Positions 46,226 through 57,030 are shown, numbered from the stretch's first letter. The stretch: 64,000 nt of DNA from Paraburkholderia sp. FT54 (GCF_031585635.1 NZ_CP134195.1:2914001-2978000); one strand, 5' to 3'. Translations and numbers: made by a program. Notes: a model not told the origin generated them from the letters alone.

Positions 46226-47878
46226 TCACAGTTGCGCCGAAAGCCGCTTGATTTCGCGATTCAGCACGCGCTCGTTGTCCGAATAGTCGATCGGCAAATC
46301 GATCACATGCACGCCGGGCGTCGCGAAACATTCGCGCAGCAACGGCGCGAACTCCGCCGCCGATTCGATGCGGTGCCCTTTCGCCCCGTAACTCTGCGCG
46401 TAATCGACGAAATCCGGATTGCTCAGCGTCATGCCGTAGTCCGGGAAGTTCATGTTTTCCTGCTTCCAGCGGATCATGCCGAACGCGTCGTCGCGCAATA
46501 TCAGGATCACCAGATCCAGCTTCAGACGCACTGCCGTTTCCAGTTCCTGCGAATTCATCATGAAACCGCCGTCGCCGCACACGGCCATGACCTTGCGGTC
46601 CGGGTGCACGATTTTGGTGGCGATCGCGGACGGCAAGCCGGCGCCCATCGACGCCAGCGCATTGTCGAGCAGCAGCGAATTCGGTTCGTGCGCGCGGTAG
46701 TAGCGGGCGAACCAGATCTTGTACATGCCGTTGTCCAGACACACGATGCCGTCGACCGGCGTGGTCTCGTACACGTCGTTGACGATCCGCACCGGGTACA
46801 TGGGAAAGCGGTCGTCGTGCTGGCCTTTGACGAGATGCGCTTCGAAGTGCTCCTTGATCTCCTTGAAGCGCGTGAAGTCCCAATGCTCCTGCCGCTCCTT
46901 GAGACTTTCCTTGAGTTGCCACACGGCGTTGGCGATATCGCCGACCACTTCGATCTGCGGGAAGTACACCGTATCCACTTCCGCGCCGAGGAAGTTGACG
47001 TGAATCACCGTCTTCTCGCCGGCCTCGCCGCTGCGCATGAAAAACGGCGGCTTCTCGATCACGTCGTGACCCACGTTGATGATGCAGTCCGCGTGGTCGA
47101 TCGCGCGGTGCACGAAGTCGCCGTCGGAGAGCGTCGCGTTGCCGAGCCACATGGGATGCGATTCGTCGATCACGCCTTTGCCCATCTGCGTCGTGAAGAA
47201 CGGAATGCCGATCTGGTCGACGAACTCGCGCAGCATCTTGGTCGTGGTCTTGCGATTGCCGCCCGCGCCGATCATCAATAGCGGATGTTTCGCGCCGGTG
47301 ATCGCCTCGACCGCGCGCGCGACGGCTTTTTCCTCGGCCACGGGACGGCGGCTATAGCTCTTCGGAATCGGCTTACCGTCACCCTCTTCATGCGCGACGT
47401 CTTCGGGCAATTCCAGGTGCGTGGCGCCTGGCCGCTCTTCTTCCGCCTGACGGACCGCCTCGCGCACCGCCGCCGGAATATTCGCGATCGACACGATCTG
47501 CCGCGTGTATTTGGTGAGCGGCTCCATCATGCGCACCACGTCGACGATCTGGAAATGCCCCTGCTTGCTCGACTTGATCGGCTTTTGCCCGGTGACCATC
47601 AGCATCGGCATGCCGCCGAGTTGCGCGTACGCCGCGGCGGTCACGAAGTTGGTCGCGCCCGGCCCGAGGGTGGCCAGACACACGCCCGTGCGGCCGGTGA
47701 GTCGGCCGTACGTGGCCGCCATGAAGCCGGCCGCCTGTTCGTGACGCGTGAGGATCAGACGGATCTTCGAGCGGCGCAGCGATTCGAGCAGATCGAGATT
47801 TTCTTCACCGGGAATGCCGAACACGTACTCGACATTTTCGGCTTCCAGCGATTTGACGAACAGGTCCGATGCTTTCAT
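46226..47878 (-). CDS. Thiamine-diphosphate enzyme, acetolactate synthase (AlsS-like)
   Basis: A 550-residue ThDP enzyme of the acetolactate synthase large-subunit family. The catalytic Glu lies in LTRHEQAAGFMAATYGRLTG. The ThDP/Mg site is GDGGFMMNSQELETA with the usual ~26-residue spacing, and the FAD-like middle domain is present. No small regulatory subunit (ilvN) is adjacent, which favours a catabolic or specialised enzyme rather than branched-chain synthesis. The ATG at 47878 gives the normal MKASDLFVKSLEAENVEYVF start (truncated). It is first in a pair with the aldehyde dehydrogenase. Confidence 0.9.
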   Translation of the reverse strand: MKASDLFVKSLEAENVEYVFGIPGEENLDLLESLRRSKIRLILTRHEQAAGFMAATYGRLTGRTGVCLATLGPGATNFVTAAAYAQLGGMPMLMVTGQKPIKSSKQGHFQIVDVVRMMEPLTKYTRQIVSIANIPAAVREAVRQAEEERPGATHLELPEDVAHEEGDGKPIPKSYSRRPVAEEKAVARAVEAITGAKHPLLMIGAGGNRKTTTKMLREFVDQIGIPFFTTQMGKGVIDESHPMWLGNATLSDGDFVHRAIDHADCIINVGHDVIEKPPFFMRSGEAGEKTVIHVNFLGAEVDTVYFPQIEVVGDIANAVWQLKESLKERQEHWDFTRFKEIKEHFEAHLVKGQHDDRFPMYPVRIVNDVYETTPVDGIVCLDNGMYKIWFARYYRAHEPNSLLLDNALASMGAGLPSAIATKIVHPDRKVMAVCGDGGFMMNSQELETAVRLKLDLVILILRDDAFGMIRWKQENMNFPDYGMTLSNPDFVDYAQSYGAKGHRIESAAEFAPLLRECFATPGVHVIDLPIDYSDNERVLNREIKRLSAQL

Positions 47879-48127
47879 GAAAGGTCTCGCTTGATGATAC
47901 GGACGCGGGCCGTGACCCCACCAGCGGGGCCCGGAAACGGACGATCGACAACGACGACGACCACGCCCGGCATGCTTCGATGTCATGACGCGACGGCGCG
48001 GCGGCGAATGCCATGCGGGACAGCTTACTACTCGGATGGAAACGGTGTGCGCCGGTGGGCAACGCGGCGAAGCGGCAGGCGGACAAGACAAGCGGCGGCA
48101 TGGGAAGGGCAAGTCGCCGCATCGCGC

Positions 48128-48496
48128 TCAGCGATTGATGGTGATGCAGTCGGAGAGCATGGGCGGCGCGTTTTCGCCGGCCGTTGCGTCATACAGGTCG
48201 GCGCGCGGCCCCTTGGTCCACCATGTGTAGCTGCCGGCCTGATATTTCGCGCCGGACGCTGAAAGCGTGTTGACGAACAGCAGTTGCTTGCCCTTCACCG
48301 GCACGAGCGCGAAGCTCTGGCCGTTCGCCGTGTTCCAGTACGTGACGTGCAAAATCTTGCCGGTCGCGCAGGTGTACTTGTGCGTCTGACGGTTCTTGGC
48401 CTGAATCTCGGAGAACTGCAAAGGCGCGGCCCATGCATTGCCGCACAGCGCAGCGAGGGCCGCCGCCGCGGTGACTACAACAAGCCATTTGTTCAT
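48128..48496 (-). CDS. MliC-family C-type lysozyme inhibitor
   Basis: A 122-residue exported protein with a clean signal peptide (VVVTAAAALAALCGNAWAAP). The mature part has the MliC/PliC pattern: HKYTCATGKILHVTYWNT, GQSFALVPVKGKQLLFVNT, LSASGAKYQAGSYTWWTKG, and a final Cys (SDCITINR). Such proteins sit in the periplasm or outer membrane and block host C-type lysozyme. There is no lipobox Cys at the cleavage site, so it is probably periplasmic (PliC-like). Confidence 0.88.
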   Translation of the reverse strand: MNKWLVVVTAAAALAALCGNAWAAPLQFSEIQAKNRQTHKYTCATGKILHVTYWNTANGQSFALVPVKGKQLLFVNTLSASGAKYQAGSYTWWTKGPRADLYDATAGENAPPMLSDCITINR

Positions 48497-48588
48497 GAGA
48501 TGCCTCGATCGTTGCGGCAATTCGACAAGGGCGGCGCGCCGCACATTGCACCTCGCGCTGCGGCTCAAAACGGACGACAACGGATCGG

Positions 48589-48801
48589 TTATGGATCGAT
48601 CACGTCGGCGCACGCGTCGGTCGGCGCGGCGGCCACGTGCCCGACTAGCGGCACGATCTTCAAGCCTGCCGATGCAACCCGGCACGGCGCAGCCGCAAGG
48701 CCGCATCCCGTCAAGCCGGCGGACAGCGCCAGCAGCACGCCGAGTGCGCCGAGCCGGCGGACACGACCGCGCCGCGCGGTGTTGCGGATTTCCAGCGCCA
48801 T
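48589..48801 (-). CDS. Small lipoprotein
   Basis: A 70-residue protein with a twin-Arg-rich n-region (RRGRVRRLG) followed by a hydrophobic stretch and a lipobox (LSAGLTGCGL, Cys33). The mature part is only ~37 residues and carries two more cysteines (APCRV, DACADV). It resembles the short DUF6726-type lipoproteins of Burkholderiales. Function unknown. It sits between the lysozyme inhibitor and purT on the same strand. Confidence 0.7.
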   Translation of the reverse strand: MALEIRNTARRGRVRRLGALGVLLALSAGLTGCGLAAAPCRVASAGLKIVPLVGHVAAAPTDACADVIDP

Positions 48802-48948
48802 AGGTACTTCTACTCCGATGAGCTCGACCAGCCCAAAAACATTCAGATTGCGCGCGCGGCGATCGTGCCGGGGGTGCGAGAGTCGGGCGACTCACGACGG
48901 TTCGCTACAGCGACAGCTGCAGCGATTCCCGGTGCGCCACGCCGCCAC

Positions 48949-50163
48949 TTACTTCGCCGACACGGGGTGCACCGCCGCCGCGGCCTGTCTGGCACGCGAG
49001 CGCGCTTCGTCCGTATTCTCGCCGGTGGCAAGCGCCACACCCATGCGGCGCTTGACGAAACTCTCCGGCTTGCCGAACAGACGCAGGTCCGCGTCCGGCA
49101 CCGCCAACGCCGCGGCGACGCCTTCGAAGGCAATGCCGGCCTCGTCGAGCCCGCCGTAAATCACCGCCGACGCACCCGGCGCCCGCAGGGACGTATCCAC
49201 CGGCAAACCGAGGATTGCGCGCGCGTGCAATTCGAATTCCGAAAAGCGCTGCGAGCACAACGTGACGAGCCCCGTGTCGTGCGGACGCGGACTGACTTCC
49301 GAAAACCATACGTCATCGCCGCGCACGAAAAGTTCCACGCCGAACAGGCCTCGCCCGCCCAGCGCGGCCGTCACCTTGTGCGCGACTTCGCGCGAGCGTT
49401 CGAGCGCGAGCGGGCTCATGGGCTGCGGCTGCCACGATTCGACGTAGTCGCCCGCCACCTGGATGTGGCCGATGGGGTCGCAGAAACAGGTGCTGACTTC
49501 GCCGCTCGCCGGGTCGATGGCACGCACGGTCAACTGCGTGATTTCATATTCGAAGTCGATGAACCCTTCGACGATCACGCGACCATGATTCACCCGGCCG
49601 CCGGCCATGGCGTATTGCCAGGCGGATTCGACGTCGGCGTCGCTCCTGAGCACCGACTGCCCCTTGCCCGACGACGACATGACCGGCTTCACCACGCACG
49701 GATAGCCGACTTTGGCGATGCCCGCGCGCAGTTCGTCGAGCGAATCGGCGAACGCGTATGGCGAGGTCGGCAAGCCGAGTTCTTCAGCGGCGAGACGGCG
49801 GATGCCCTCGCGGTTCATGGTGAGCTGCGTGGCGCGCGCGGTCGGGATCACTTCGGCGAGACCATCGCTTTCGATGGCGGCGAGCGCGTCGGTTGCGATC
49901 GCTTCGATCTCGGGGACGATCAGGTGCGGACGTTCCTGCTCGACCAGCGCGCGCAACGCGGCGCGGTCGGTCATGTCGATCACGTGCGCGCGGTGCGCCA
50001 CCTGGTGGCCCGGCGCATTCGGGTAACGGTCGACGGCGATCACTTCGACGCCCAGCCGCTGCAGCGCGATGATCACTTCCTTGCCGAGCTCGCCGGCGCC
50101 GAGCAGCATGACACGCGTGGCGGATTCAGAAAGGGGCGTGCCGATCCGTTGGCCGATCTGCAT
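48949..50163 (-). CDS. purT: Formate-dependent phosphoribosylglycinamide formyltransferase
   Basis: Third step of purine synthesis with formate and ATP instead of formyl-folate: GAR to FGAR. At 404 residues it is close to the E. coli protein (392). It shows the N-domain [21 protein letters not shown] (truncated), [18 protein letters not shown], the ATP-grasp lid [33 protein letters not shown] and the family-typical GVALATG near the end. It acts directly after PurD, whose gene is at 3946. Confidence 0.96.
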   Translation of the reverse strand: MQIGQRIGTPLSESATRVMLLGAGELGKEVIIALQRLGVEVIAVDRYPNAPGHQVAHRAHVIDMTDRAALRALVEQERPHLIVPEIEAIATDALAAIESDGLAEVIPTARATQLTMNREGIRRLAAEELGLPTSPYAFADSLDELRAGIAKVGYPCVVKPVMSSSGKGQSVLRSDADVESAWQYAMAGGRVNHGRVIVEGFIDFEYEITQLTVRAIDPASGEVSTCFCDPIGHIQVAGDYVESWQPQPMSPLALERSREVAHKVTAALGGRGLFGVELFVRGDDVWFSEVSPRPHDTGLVTLCSQRFSEFELHARAILGLPVDTSLRAPGASAVIYGGLDEAGIAFEGVAAALAVPDADLRLFGKPESFVKRRMGVALATGENTDEARSRARQAAAAVHPVSAK

Positions 50164-50402
50164 GAGGTCTCCAGATAAAAGTCGGATGAGGGTGGGATTG
50201 GGTGGAACACGATGTTAACATGCGAGCCCCTCGCCGCGCCTTACTCGCGGCGGCCGCATCCTGATCCGCGCGTGAAGGGCAACGGCGGCGCGCAAGGGCG
50301 CCGCGGCGCTCCGAATGAGCGCTCCACTTGCCAATGCTCTCGCGTGCGGCGAGCTTAGTGCGTTACCCTTACGCCTTCGCCAGTTTGAAGAGGAACGACG
50401 CC

Positions 50403-50942
50403 ATGCTCCAAAGCTCCTCCGCGCGACGTGTTGCGCGCTTCACCCCGTATCTGCGCACCGCCATCGCCGCGTTGAGCCTCGCCGCGCTGTTGAGCGCCTG
50501 CGCGATCCCGAAACATCCCGACTCGGAAGCGGCCGCGCCCGATCCATTCAATCCCGCCGCCACGCAATTGCTCGACGACACCAGTTGGGTGCTGAGCGCC
50601 TGGAAACAGGCCGACGGCACGGCGCGCGCGATTCCGTCCGCGGACCAGGGTGCGCCGATCACGCTCGCGCTCTCCACGTCGGCCGGTCAGCGCCACGCCA
50701 GCGGCTTCTCCGGCTGCAACCGCTACATGGGCTCGTACGCACTGAAAGACGGCAAGCTGAGCTTCGGCACGCTGGGCGGCACGCGCATGGCGTGCATGAC
50801 GCCGGGTGGACAGATCGAAGGCGCGTATCTCAATGCACTGACGCACATCGACCGCACCGGCGTGCAGATGCGCGCGCCACAGCAGATGCAACTGGTGCTC
50901 GACAACGGCGACACGCTGACCTTCGACCGCAGCACGAAATGA
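50403..50942 (+). CDS. META-domain lipoprotein (HslJ-like)
   Basis: A 179-residue lipoprotein. The signal peptide ends in a lipobox (LAALLSAC, Cys32). The mature part is a META domain: DDTSWVLSAWKQADGT, SGFSGCNRYMGSY, FGTLGGTRMACMTPG and YLNAL. META proteins include HslJ, linked to stress and novobiocin resistance. The ATG at 50403 gives the signal peptide; upstream in-frame starts do not. An intrinsic terminator follows at 51028. Confidence 0.87.
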   Translation: MLQSSSARRVARFTPYLRTAIAALSLAALLSACAIPKHPDSEAAAPDPFNPAATQLLDDTSWVLSAWKQADGTARAIPSADQGAPITLALSTSAGQRHASGFSGCNRYMGSYALKDGKLSFGTLGGTRMACMTPGGQIEGAYLNALTHIDRTGVQMRAPQQMQLVLDNGDTLTFDRSTK

Positions 50943-51027
50943 GCGAGTCGCGCAGCGCGCGGTCGATGCCCAGGCGCGCCCGCAAGCGAAGCGGGCCGCG
51001 AACGGGACGGTCTGCATGACGGGTGAA

Positions 51028-51052
51028 GGCTGTCTCGACAGCCGTTGTTTTT
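51028..51052 (+). terminator. Terminator of the META lipoprotein gene
   Basis: Stem GGCTGT (51028-51033), loop CTCG, ACAGCC (51038-51043), then GTTGTTTTT. It lies 85 bases after the stop. Confidence 0.75.
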
Positions 51053-51182
51053 CACCGACGTCAGACCGCGCGCCGGTCTGCTTTCCAATTGGACGCAAGC
51101 ATACTTGCGACTGCCTTCGAAGCATCGGGCTTCGCCGGTTTAAACTCGACGGATTGCGTTTCTACGCGTCCGTCATTCGTTG

Positions 51183-54100
51183 ATGTCTAGTATGCACACG
51201 GTAGTTTTCGGCTGGTTCGGCGGGTCTGCCGTCTGGTTCATTCCTCTTTTGTGGCGCCTCGTGAAGTCGGCATTGCCGGGCGGCGCGGGTCTGCGCGGCC
51301 CCGGCACGATCCGGCTGTGGCTCGGCTTCGTCTGCGTGCTGGTGGCGAGCTGCACACTCGAGGCGTCGCTGATCGGCGTGGCCGGCGTGGATGGCTTCGG
51401 GCATGCGCTGGCCGCGGGCTTCGGCCATCTGCTTGGGCATATCGGCACGCCCCTGGCGGCGCTCGCGTTGTTTTTGATCAGCCTGCCCTGGCTCATCGAC
51501 TTCCGCTGGCGCGACTTCGCCGCATGGGCCGACGGCGCGTTCGGCCTCGGCCTGTCGCGCGGCCTCGCCAAACGCGACGAGGAGGCACGCCGTCATCGCA
51601 GCGTCGACGACGGTTTGCCGTCGCACGTTTCGCCGGCCCCCAATACGATGGCGCCCAAAACCAACGGACGTTATGCGCGCCCGACAGTCTGGCGGCCGCC
51701 GGCGCGCGGACGCGATGCGGCGGCCGGCGCTGCGGCGAGCGCTGCGGCGAGCGCGGCGAGCAAGGATGCGGCGGCGCGTGGCGTCGGGGCGAACTGGCGC
51801 GCCGGCGCGGCAACGCCGCGCCGCACGGCACAGGCTGAGCCGGTGCTGCGCACGGGCGCCGCGACGACACCGCCGCGACACGTGCCGATGCAGACGCAAC
51901 CACTCAAAACGGACAAGGCTGCATGGATGCCGGCTGAACCCGTCGCGCCGGCTGGCTGGCTGCGCGAGTCCGGGCAGCGCACGAACGCGCCGGGAGCGGG
52001 ATCGATGGCGGGACCGGGTGCGTCCGGTGCCGTGGCTCGCGATGGCGCGTCGCAGGTTGGACGTCGCTCGGCTGGGCAGCAGCGGCCGGCGGGATCGTTA
52101 GGGATCGGTGCGGGTTTGGCAGCCGGTGCTGCCTTCGCTCCGGGTGCGGCGGCTGCGGCGGGTATGGCGGCTAAAGCGGGTGCGGCAGCTAAAGCGGCTC
52201 ATGCGGCAGGGCATGCCACAGCGACGACGCCTGCCGTGTCGGACGCGCGCTCTCACGCCGCTGCGCGTTCCGCAGGGAACGCCGCGACAGGCGTGGGTCG
52301 TCCTTCGACGATGGCTCAAGGCACGGCGACCCCGGCGGCTTCCGTCAATCGCGCGCCGGCGCCCCGGCAAGCCTTCTCGCCTGCCCCGCGTTCGAACGAT
52401 GCCATGCCGCCGCCGGCAACGCGCCAGCCGGCGCCGAGTTACACGCGGCCGATGGCTACGACGCAGAAAGTCACGCCGCCCGCCAGTGTCCAGGAGACGC
52501 TTCGCAGCATCGCGGAAAACGCCGCGCGTTGGACTGACATTGCGGGTGTCAGCCTCGCGCGCAGCACCGGCGCGGAAAACGCGAAGGTGATGAGTGCGCC
52601 GGACGCCGCGCCGTCGGTCGAGGCTGAGCGGTCGAGTGTGGATGTGCCGCGAGCAGATCCGGTTGAAACCGCGCAGGCGCCTGGCGAGCCTACGGACCAT
52701 TCAGAAGCCATCGCACCGAAAGTCGCCGAGCAGACGACTGCACCGGCAATCGCAGAACACGTCGACGAAGCCGCACCGCTTGTCGAACCACAACCGGCCG
52801 CGCCAGCGCCGGCCGCTCAAGTCGTGATCGATAAAACGCTCGCGCCTTGGGAAGCCGAACGCGATGCGGTACTAGCTCAACACGCGGCTTCGTCATCGAG
52901 TGCGCCGGCTGTCAGCAGCGTCGTCGAGTCGAGCGAGGCCGTGTCGACGCGTGACGTCACACCAACGTCGACCGTCGCTCGCCTTGGCGAATCCACAGCG
53001 CGGGTTGAAACGGAAACGGCGGACTCCTCTGCGTTCCCGGACGCGGCTGGAGCGTCGAGCTCGTCAAATGCCGCGCACGCGGAAGACGTAGCCACCGCAG
53101 TGCCGCCGCAAAACCTCACGCCGCGCGTTTCCGATTCGTCAAACGCCGCGCACGCGGTCAACATAACCAGCGCAGCACCGTCGCAACCCGTCACCCCGCA
53201 AGCATCGAACGTGGTTCGCTTTCCGGGCTTCGCAATTCAGACTGCGCCCGTGACGTCCGACGTCATTGCCGACGAACCCGTCGCCGTCGAAGACAGTACA
53301 AACGAAGCCGCCATCCCTCCACCGGCATCGCTAGCACCACTGGCACCGCCCGCACCGGCGCTATCGGCACCTTACACACCCGTGGCCCCATCCACGGAGC
53401 CCGCCGAACCTACCGAACCCGCCGCCCAACCACGCCCACCCGTGCGCGGCCACAGCCCCACCAACGGCTTCGAGTTCCGCGCGCCCGCCGCGTCGATGGT
53501 CGAATTGCCCACGCTCGACCTGCTCGCGCCCGCGGACATCGACGTCGAACCGGTCTCCGAAGAAAAGCTCATCGAAACCGGTCTGCTGATCGAACAGCGT
53601 CTGCAGGAATTCAAGGTGCCGGTCACCGTCGTCGGCGCGTCGGCCGGCCCGGTCATCACGCGCTTCGAAGTCGAGCCGGCGCTCGGCGTGCGCGGCAGTC
53701 AGATCGTCGGTTTGATGAAGGATCTGTCGCGCGGCCTCGGTCTCACGTCCATCCGCGTGGTCGAGACGATTCCCGGCAAGACCTGCATGGGCCTCGAACT
53801 GCCGAACGCCAAGCGCCAGACAATCCGCCTGTCCGAGATCCTCGAAGCCAGCGTTTATCAGAACTCGCATTCGCAGTTGACGCTCGCCATGGGCAAGGAC
53901 ATCACCGGCCATCCGGTGGTCGCCGATCTGGCCAAGGCGCCGCATATGCTGGTCGCGGGCACGACCGGTTCGGGCAAGTCGGTGGCGATCAACGCGATGA
54001 TCTGCTCGCTGCTCTACAAGGCGACGCCCGAAGAAGTCCGCCTCATCATGATCGACCCGAAGATGCTGGAGCTGTCAGTCTACGAAGGCATTCCGCATCT

Positions 54101-54977
54101 GCTCGCGCCAGTCGTCACCGACATGAAGCTCGCGGCCAACGCGCTGAACTGGTGTGTCGGCGAAATGGAAAAGCGCTACCGCCTGATGTCGGCGGTCGGC
54201 GTGCGCAACCTGGCCGGCTTCAATCAGAAAATCCGCGACACCGAAGCCAGAGGCAAGAAACTCGGCAATCCGTTCTCGCTGACGCCGGAAGCGCCCGAGC
54301 CGCTCGCGCCGCTGCCGCTGATCGTGGTCGTGATCGACGAACTCGCCGACCTGATGATGGTGGCCGGCAAGAAAATCGAAGAGCTGATCGCGCGCCTCGC
54401 GCAAAAGGCGCGCGCCGCCGGCATCCATCTGATTCTGGCGACGCAGCGTCCTTCGGTGGATGTGATCACCGGCCTCATCAAGGCGAACATTCCGACGCGT
54501 GTGGCGTTCCAGGTGTCGTCGAAGATCGACTCGCGCACGATTCTCGATCAGATGGGCGCCGAGTCGCTGCTCGGCCAGGGCGACATGCTGTTCCTGCCGC
54601 CCGGCACCGGTTATCCGCAACGGGTGCACGGCGCGTTCGTCGCCGACGAGGAAGTGCATCGGATCGTCGAGTACCTGAAGCAGTTCGGCGAGCCGCAGTA
54701 CGAGGAAGGCATTCTCGACGGCCCGGCCACCGATGGCGGCGCGGCGCAAGACCTGTTCGGCGAATCGCCGGATGCGGAAGCCGATCCGCTCTACGACGAA
54801 GCCGTCGCCTTCGTCGTGCGTACGCGGCGCGCGTCGATCTCGTCGGTGCAGCGGCAGTTGCGCATCGGCTATAACCGCGCGGCGCGTCTCGTCGAGCAGA
54901 TGGAAACGGCAGGCCTCGTGTCCGCGATGGGCATCAACGGCAGCCGCGAAGTGCTCGCGCCTGGGCCGGCGGAATAA
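51183..54977 (+). CDS. ftsK: DNA translocase FtsK/SpoIIIE with a shortened membrane domain and long linker
   Basis: A 1264-residue motor that pumps DNA at the division septum and activates XerCD at dif. The C-terminal motor is complete: beta-core [20 protein letters not shown], Walker A GTTGSGKS (residues 926-933), Walker [24 protein letters not shown] and the DNA-reading gamma domain ([20 protein letters not shown]). Only about three membrane segments are seen ([42 protein letters not shown]); the usual first helix is absent and no frame upstream restores it. Residues ~140-760 are an Ala/Pro/Glu-rich linker with a 25-residue tandem repeat. The ATG at 51183 is the first in frame after a stop at 51141. 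Confidence 0.93.
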   Translation: MSSMHTVVFGWFGGSAVWFIPLLWRLVKSALPGGAGLRGPGTIRLWLGFVCVLVASCTLEASLIGVAGVDGFGHALAAGFGHLLGHIGTPLAALALFLISLPWLIDFRWRDFAAWADGAFGLGLSRGLAKRDEEARRHRSVDDGLPSHVSPAPNTMAPKTNGRYARPTVWRPPARGRDAAAGAAASAAASAASKDAAARGVGANWRAGAATPRRTAQAEPVLRTGAATTPPRHVPMQTQPLKTDKAAWMPAEPVAPAGWLRESGQRTNAPGAGSMAGPGASGAVARDGASQVGRRSAGQQRPAGSLGIGAGLAAGAAFAPGAAAAAGMAAKAGAAAKAAHAAGHATATTPAVSDARSHAAARSAGNAATGVGRPSTMAQGTATPAASVNRAPAPRQAFSPAPRSNDAMPPPATRQPAPSYTRPMATTQKVTPPASVQETLRSIAENAARWTDIAGVSLARSTGAENAKVMSAPDAAPSVEAERSSVDVPRADPVETAQAPGEPTDHSEAIAPKVAEQTTAPAIAEHVDEAAPLVEPQPAAPAPAAQVVIDKTLAPWEAERDAVLAQHAASSSSAPAVSSVVESSEAVSTRDVTPTSTVARLGESTARVETETADSSAFPDAAGASSSSNAAHAEDVATAVPPQNLTPRVSDSSNAAHAVNITSAAPSQPVTPQASNVVRFPGFAIQTAPVTSDVIADEPVAVEDSTNEAAIPPPASLAPLAPPAPALSAPYTPVAPSTEPAEPTEPAAQPRPPVRGHSPTNGFEFRAPAASMVELPTLDLLAPADIDVEPVSEEKLIETGLLIEQRLQEFKVPVTVVGASAGPVITRFEVEPALGVRGSQIVGLMKDLSRGLGLTSIRVVETIPGKTCMGLELPNAKRQTIRLSEILEASVYQNSHSQLTLAMGKDITGHPVVADLAKAPHMLVAGTTGSGKSVAINAMICSLLYKATPEEVRLIMIDPKMLELSVYEGIPHLLAPVVTDMKLAANALNWCVGEMEKRYRLMSAVGVRNLAGFNQKIRDTEARGKKLGNPFSLTPEAPEPLAPLPLIVVVIDELADLMMVAGKKIEELIARLAQKARAAGIHLILATQRPSVDVITGLIKANIPTRVAFQVSSKIDSRTILDQMGAESLLGQGDMLFLPPGTGYPQRVHGAFVADEEVHRIVEYLKQFGEPQYEEGILDGPATDGGAAQDLFGESPDAEADPLYDEAVAFVVRTRRASISSVQRQLRIGYNRAARLVEQMETAGLVSAMGINGSREVLAPGPAE
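53061..53210 (+). repeat. Imperfect 75-bp tandem duplication in the ftsK linker
   Basis: Two adjacent 75-base units (53061-53135, 53136-53210) encode [16 protein letters not shown]... and [16 protein letters not shown]..., each running on to a TP(R/Q)xS(D/N) end. The first ~21 bases of each unit are nearly identical. The duplication preserves frame and lengthens the disordered linker. Confidence 0.8.
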
Positions 54978-55020
54978 GCGACTATTGCCGGCCATCGCCG
55001 GAGCAAACCCACCCGTCGCA

Positions 55021-55057
55021 AAAAAATGGGCCGCCTGAAAACAGCGGCCCATTTTTT
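55021..55057. terminator. Bidirectional terminator between ftsK and the lactonase gene
   Basis: A perfect 14-bp stem: AAAAAATGGGCCGC (55021-55034) and GCGGCCCATTTTTT (55044-55057) with a 9-base loop. It has A and T runs on the two sides, so it works for both convergent genes. Confidence 0.95.
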
Positions 55058-55097
55058 CATCCAGCGCGCGCCGTTACGTCACGCGCTTCGTTTTCAC

Positions 55098-56390
55098 TCA
55101 CGACGGCGAGACCAGCTTGAAATCCACCGGCGAGCCGAGCTCGAAACGCTTCGGATTCGCTTCGAGCAGACCGCTCTGCTGATCGCGCTTGAACACGTAC
55201 ACGGTATCGCTGTTCTGATTGCCGACGATCAGCCAGTTGCCGGTCGGGTCGATCGCGAATTCACGCGGCGACTTGCCCATGCTCGACTGATGGCCGATCT
55301 TCTTCAGGTGCCCGTTGGTTGGGTCGACCGAAAAGATCACGATGTCGTTCGCGTCGCCGCGATTGGTGGCGTACAGAAAGCGTCCGTCCGGCGACAGATG
55401 AATCGCCGCCGCGCCCACTGGGCCCTTGAAGCCCGGCTCGGTCAACGGCAGCGTCTGCACCTGCGTGAGCTTGCCCTCGTTGTAATTGAACGTGCTGACC
55501 GTGGCGGCCATTTCGCTGGTCAGATACGCATGCTTGCCATCGGCGCCGAACACCAGATGCCGCGGACCCGAGCCGGCCTTCTCCTGGTTGTAGCGCCAGT
55601 CGGTCGGGCCGAACAGGCCGCGGCTGCCGTCAGGCGTGTAGCGGTACGAGTACAGCTTGTCCGCGCCGAGATCCTGCGCGAACAGATAGTGGCCGTCCGG
55701 CGAGAACACGGTGGAGTGAACGTGCGAGTTGTCCTGACGGCCCTTCACCGGACCGCCGCCTTCGTGATGCACCGTGAGCACCGACGGGCCGACCTGGCCG
55801 TCGGCCTGCAACGGGAACACCGCGAAGCTGCCGCCCGGATCGGCCGCCACCGAGTAGTTCGCGGTCAGCAAATATTTGCCGTCCGGCGACAGGCTCAGAT
55901 AGCACGGATCGTTACCGTCGGAGGAGACCTTGTTGAGGAACGTGAGCTGGCCGCTCGCGGCATCGAAACGAAACGCGCTGATGCCGCCGCGCTGGGTGGC
56001 CGGGCCGTTGTCGCCAGGTTGTTCGTTGACGGCGTAGACGAAGCGGCGGTCGCGGCTTACCACCAGGTAAGACGGGTTGACGGTCTGCACGACCGAGACG
56101 CGCGTCGCCTCACCGGTCTTCGTGTCGAAGCGATAGACATACAGGCCTTCGCTTTTGGGACCTGTATACGTGCCGACCAGCATGTCATAGATGCCGTCGG
56201 CGGGAACCGGGCCGGAATCTTGCGCAAACGCCTGCGAAGCAACAATCGAGACCATGAGCACGAAACCTTTTATTATCGAGCGGGCAGAGCGCAATGAAGC
56301 ACACTGCGCCGCGCGCCATGAGGTGGGATCAGCAGAAGGCAAGCGGGAATCTGCAACGGCACACATCGCGGCCCGGTGACGACGAAGCAT
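55098..56390 (-). CDS. Exported lactonase-family beta-propeller protein
   Basis: A 430-residue protein of the 6-phosphogluconolactonase/YbhE (seven-bladed propeller) family. Repeated blades read like LSPDGKYLLTANY, FSPDGHYLFAQDL, LSPDGRFLYATNRG and IDPTGNWLIVGNQ. YDMLVGTYTGPKSEGLYVY opens the domain. An AGGAGG site four bases before the ATG at 56390 fixes the start. This places the hydrophobic export segment (GFVLMVSIVASQAFAQ) near residue 45, after an unusually long n-region. An exported location argues against a central pentose-phosphate role; other members act on sugar lactones or are of unknown function. Confidence 0.85.
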   Translation of the reverse strand: MLRRHRAAMCAVADSRLPSADPTSWRAAQCASLRSARSIIKGFVLMVSIVASQAFAQDSGPVPADGIYDMLVGTYTGPKSEGLYVYRFDTKTGEATRVSVVQTVNPSYLVVSRDRRFVYAVNEQPGDNGPATQRGGISAFRFDAASGQLTFLNKVSSDGNDPCYLSLSPDGKYLLTANYSVAADPGGSFAVFPLQADGQVGPSVLTVHHEGGGPVKGRQDNSHVHSTVFSPDGHYLFAQDLGADKLYSYRYTPDGSRGLFGPTDWRYNQEKAGSGPRHLVFGADGKHAYLTSEMAATVSTFNYNEGKLTQVQTLPLTEPGFKGPVGAAAIHLSPDGRFLYATNRGDANDIVIFSVDPTNGHLKKIGHQSSMGKSPREFAIDPTGNWLIVGNQNSDTVYVFKRDQQSGLLEANPKRFELGSPVDFKLVSPS

Positions 56391-56621
56391 ATGACCTCCT
56401 GGACATCGGTTATTAGGTTGAGTCGGTTGTCATGGTGTCTCTGGTCTGCCGCGCAATCGGTCGAGCGTTGTTCTTATCGAAGGAAGTATAAAAGCGTTGT
56501 GTCGGATCATGCAGCTAATCCGGCGACCGGCATCCGGTCAGACGGCAAGCGGCAGCATGAGCAGCAATTGTCCCGCCTGACGGGGCGTTTTTCCAATCGC
56601 GTCTCACACTACGGAGTCTTC

Positions 56622-56774
56622 ATGAACGTCACACTCAGCCTGGGCCCGCTGGTTTCGTTGATCGCCGGTATTCTGATTCTCGTCATGCCGCGCCTGTTGA
56701 ACTACATCGTCGCGCTCTATCTGATCATCATCGGCATCATTGGGATCTTCGGCGTGGGGTCGTCGCACTTCTGA
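56622..56774 (+). CDS. DUF3096-type small membrane protein
   Basis: A 50-residue protein: NVTLSLGPLVSLIAGILIL, then VMPRLLNYIVALYLIIIGIIGIFGV (key pattern LNYIVALYLIIIGIIG). This is the DUF3096 pattern of two short membrane segments around MPRLLN. The ATG at 56622 has GGAG five bases upstream. Function unknown. It is monocistronic. Confidence 0.82.
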   Translation: MNVTLSLGPLVSLIAGILILVMPRLLNYIVALYLIIIGIIGIFGVGSSHF

Positions 56775-57030
56775 GCGGCGGCGGCAAGCGCGCACGCGAG
56801 CATGGCACGCATGACCGGGCGCAGTGCCGGCCCGGCGCCGTCCCGCATCACGACAGAACGCGAGGCGCGCCGAAGCGTCACGCGCCGATGGCCGTGAAGT
56901 TCGAGGCAAGCGATAAAACCGGACGGCGCGGTGAAGCAGTGCGTCCTCGCCCGAAGCACCGGGGAGCGTGTGGCCAGTGCGCGCCTAGTGCGGCGCAGCA
57001 ACCATCCGGCGTGCGCGCAAGTGCGGCCGG

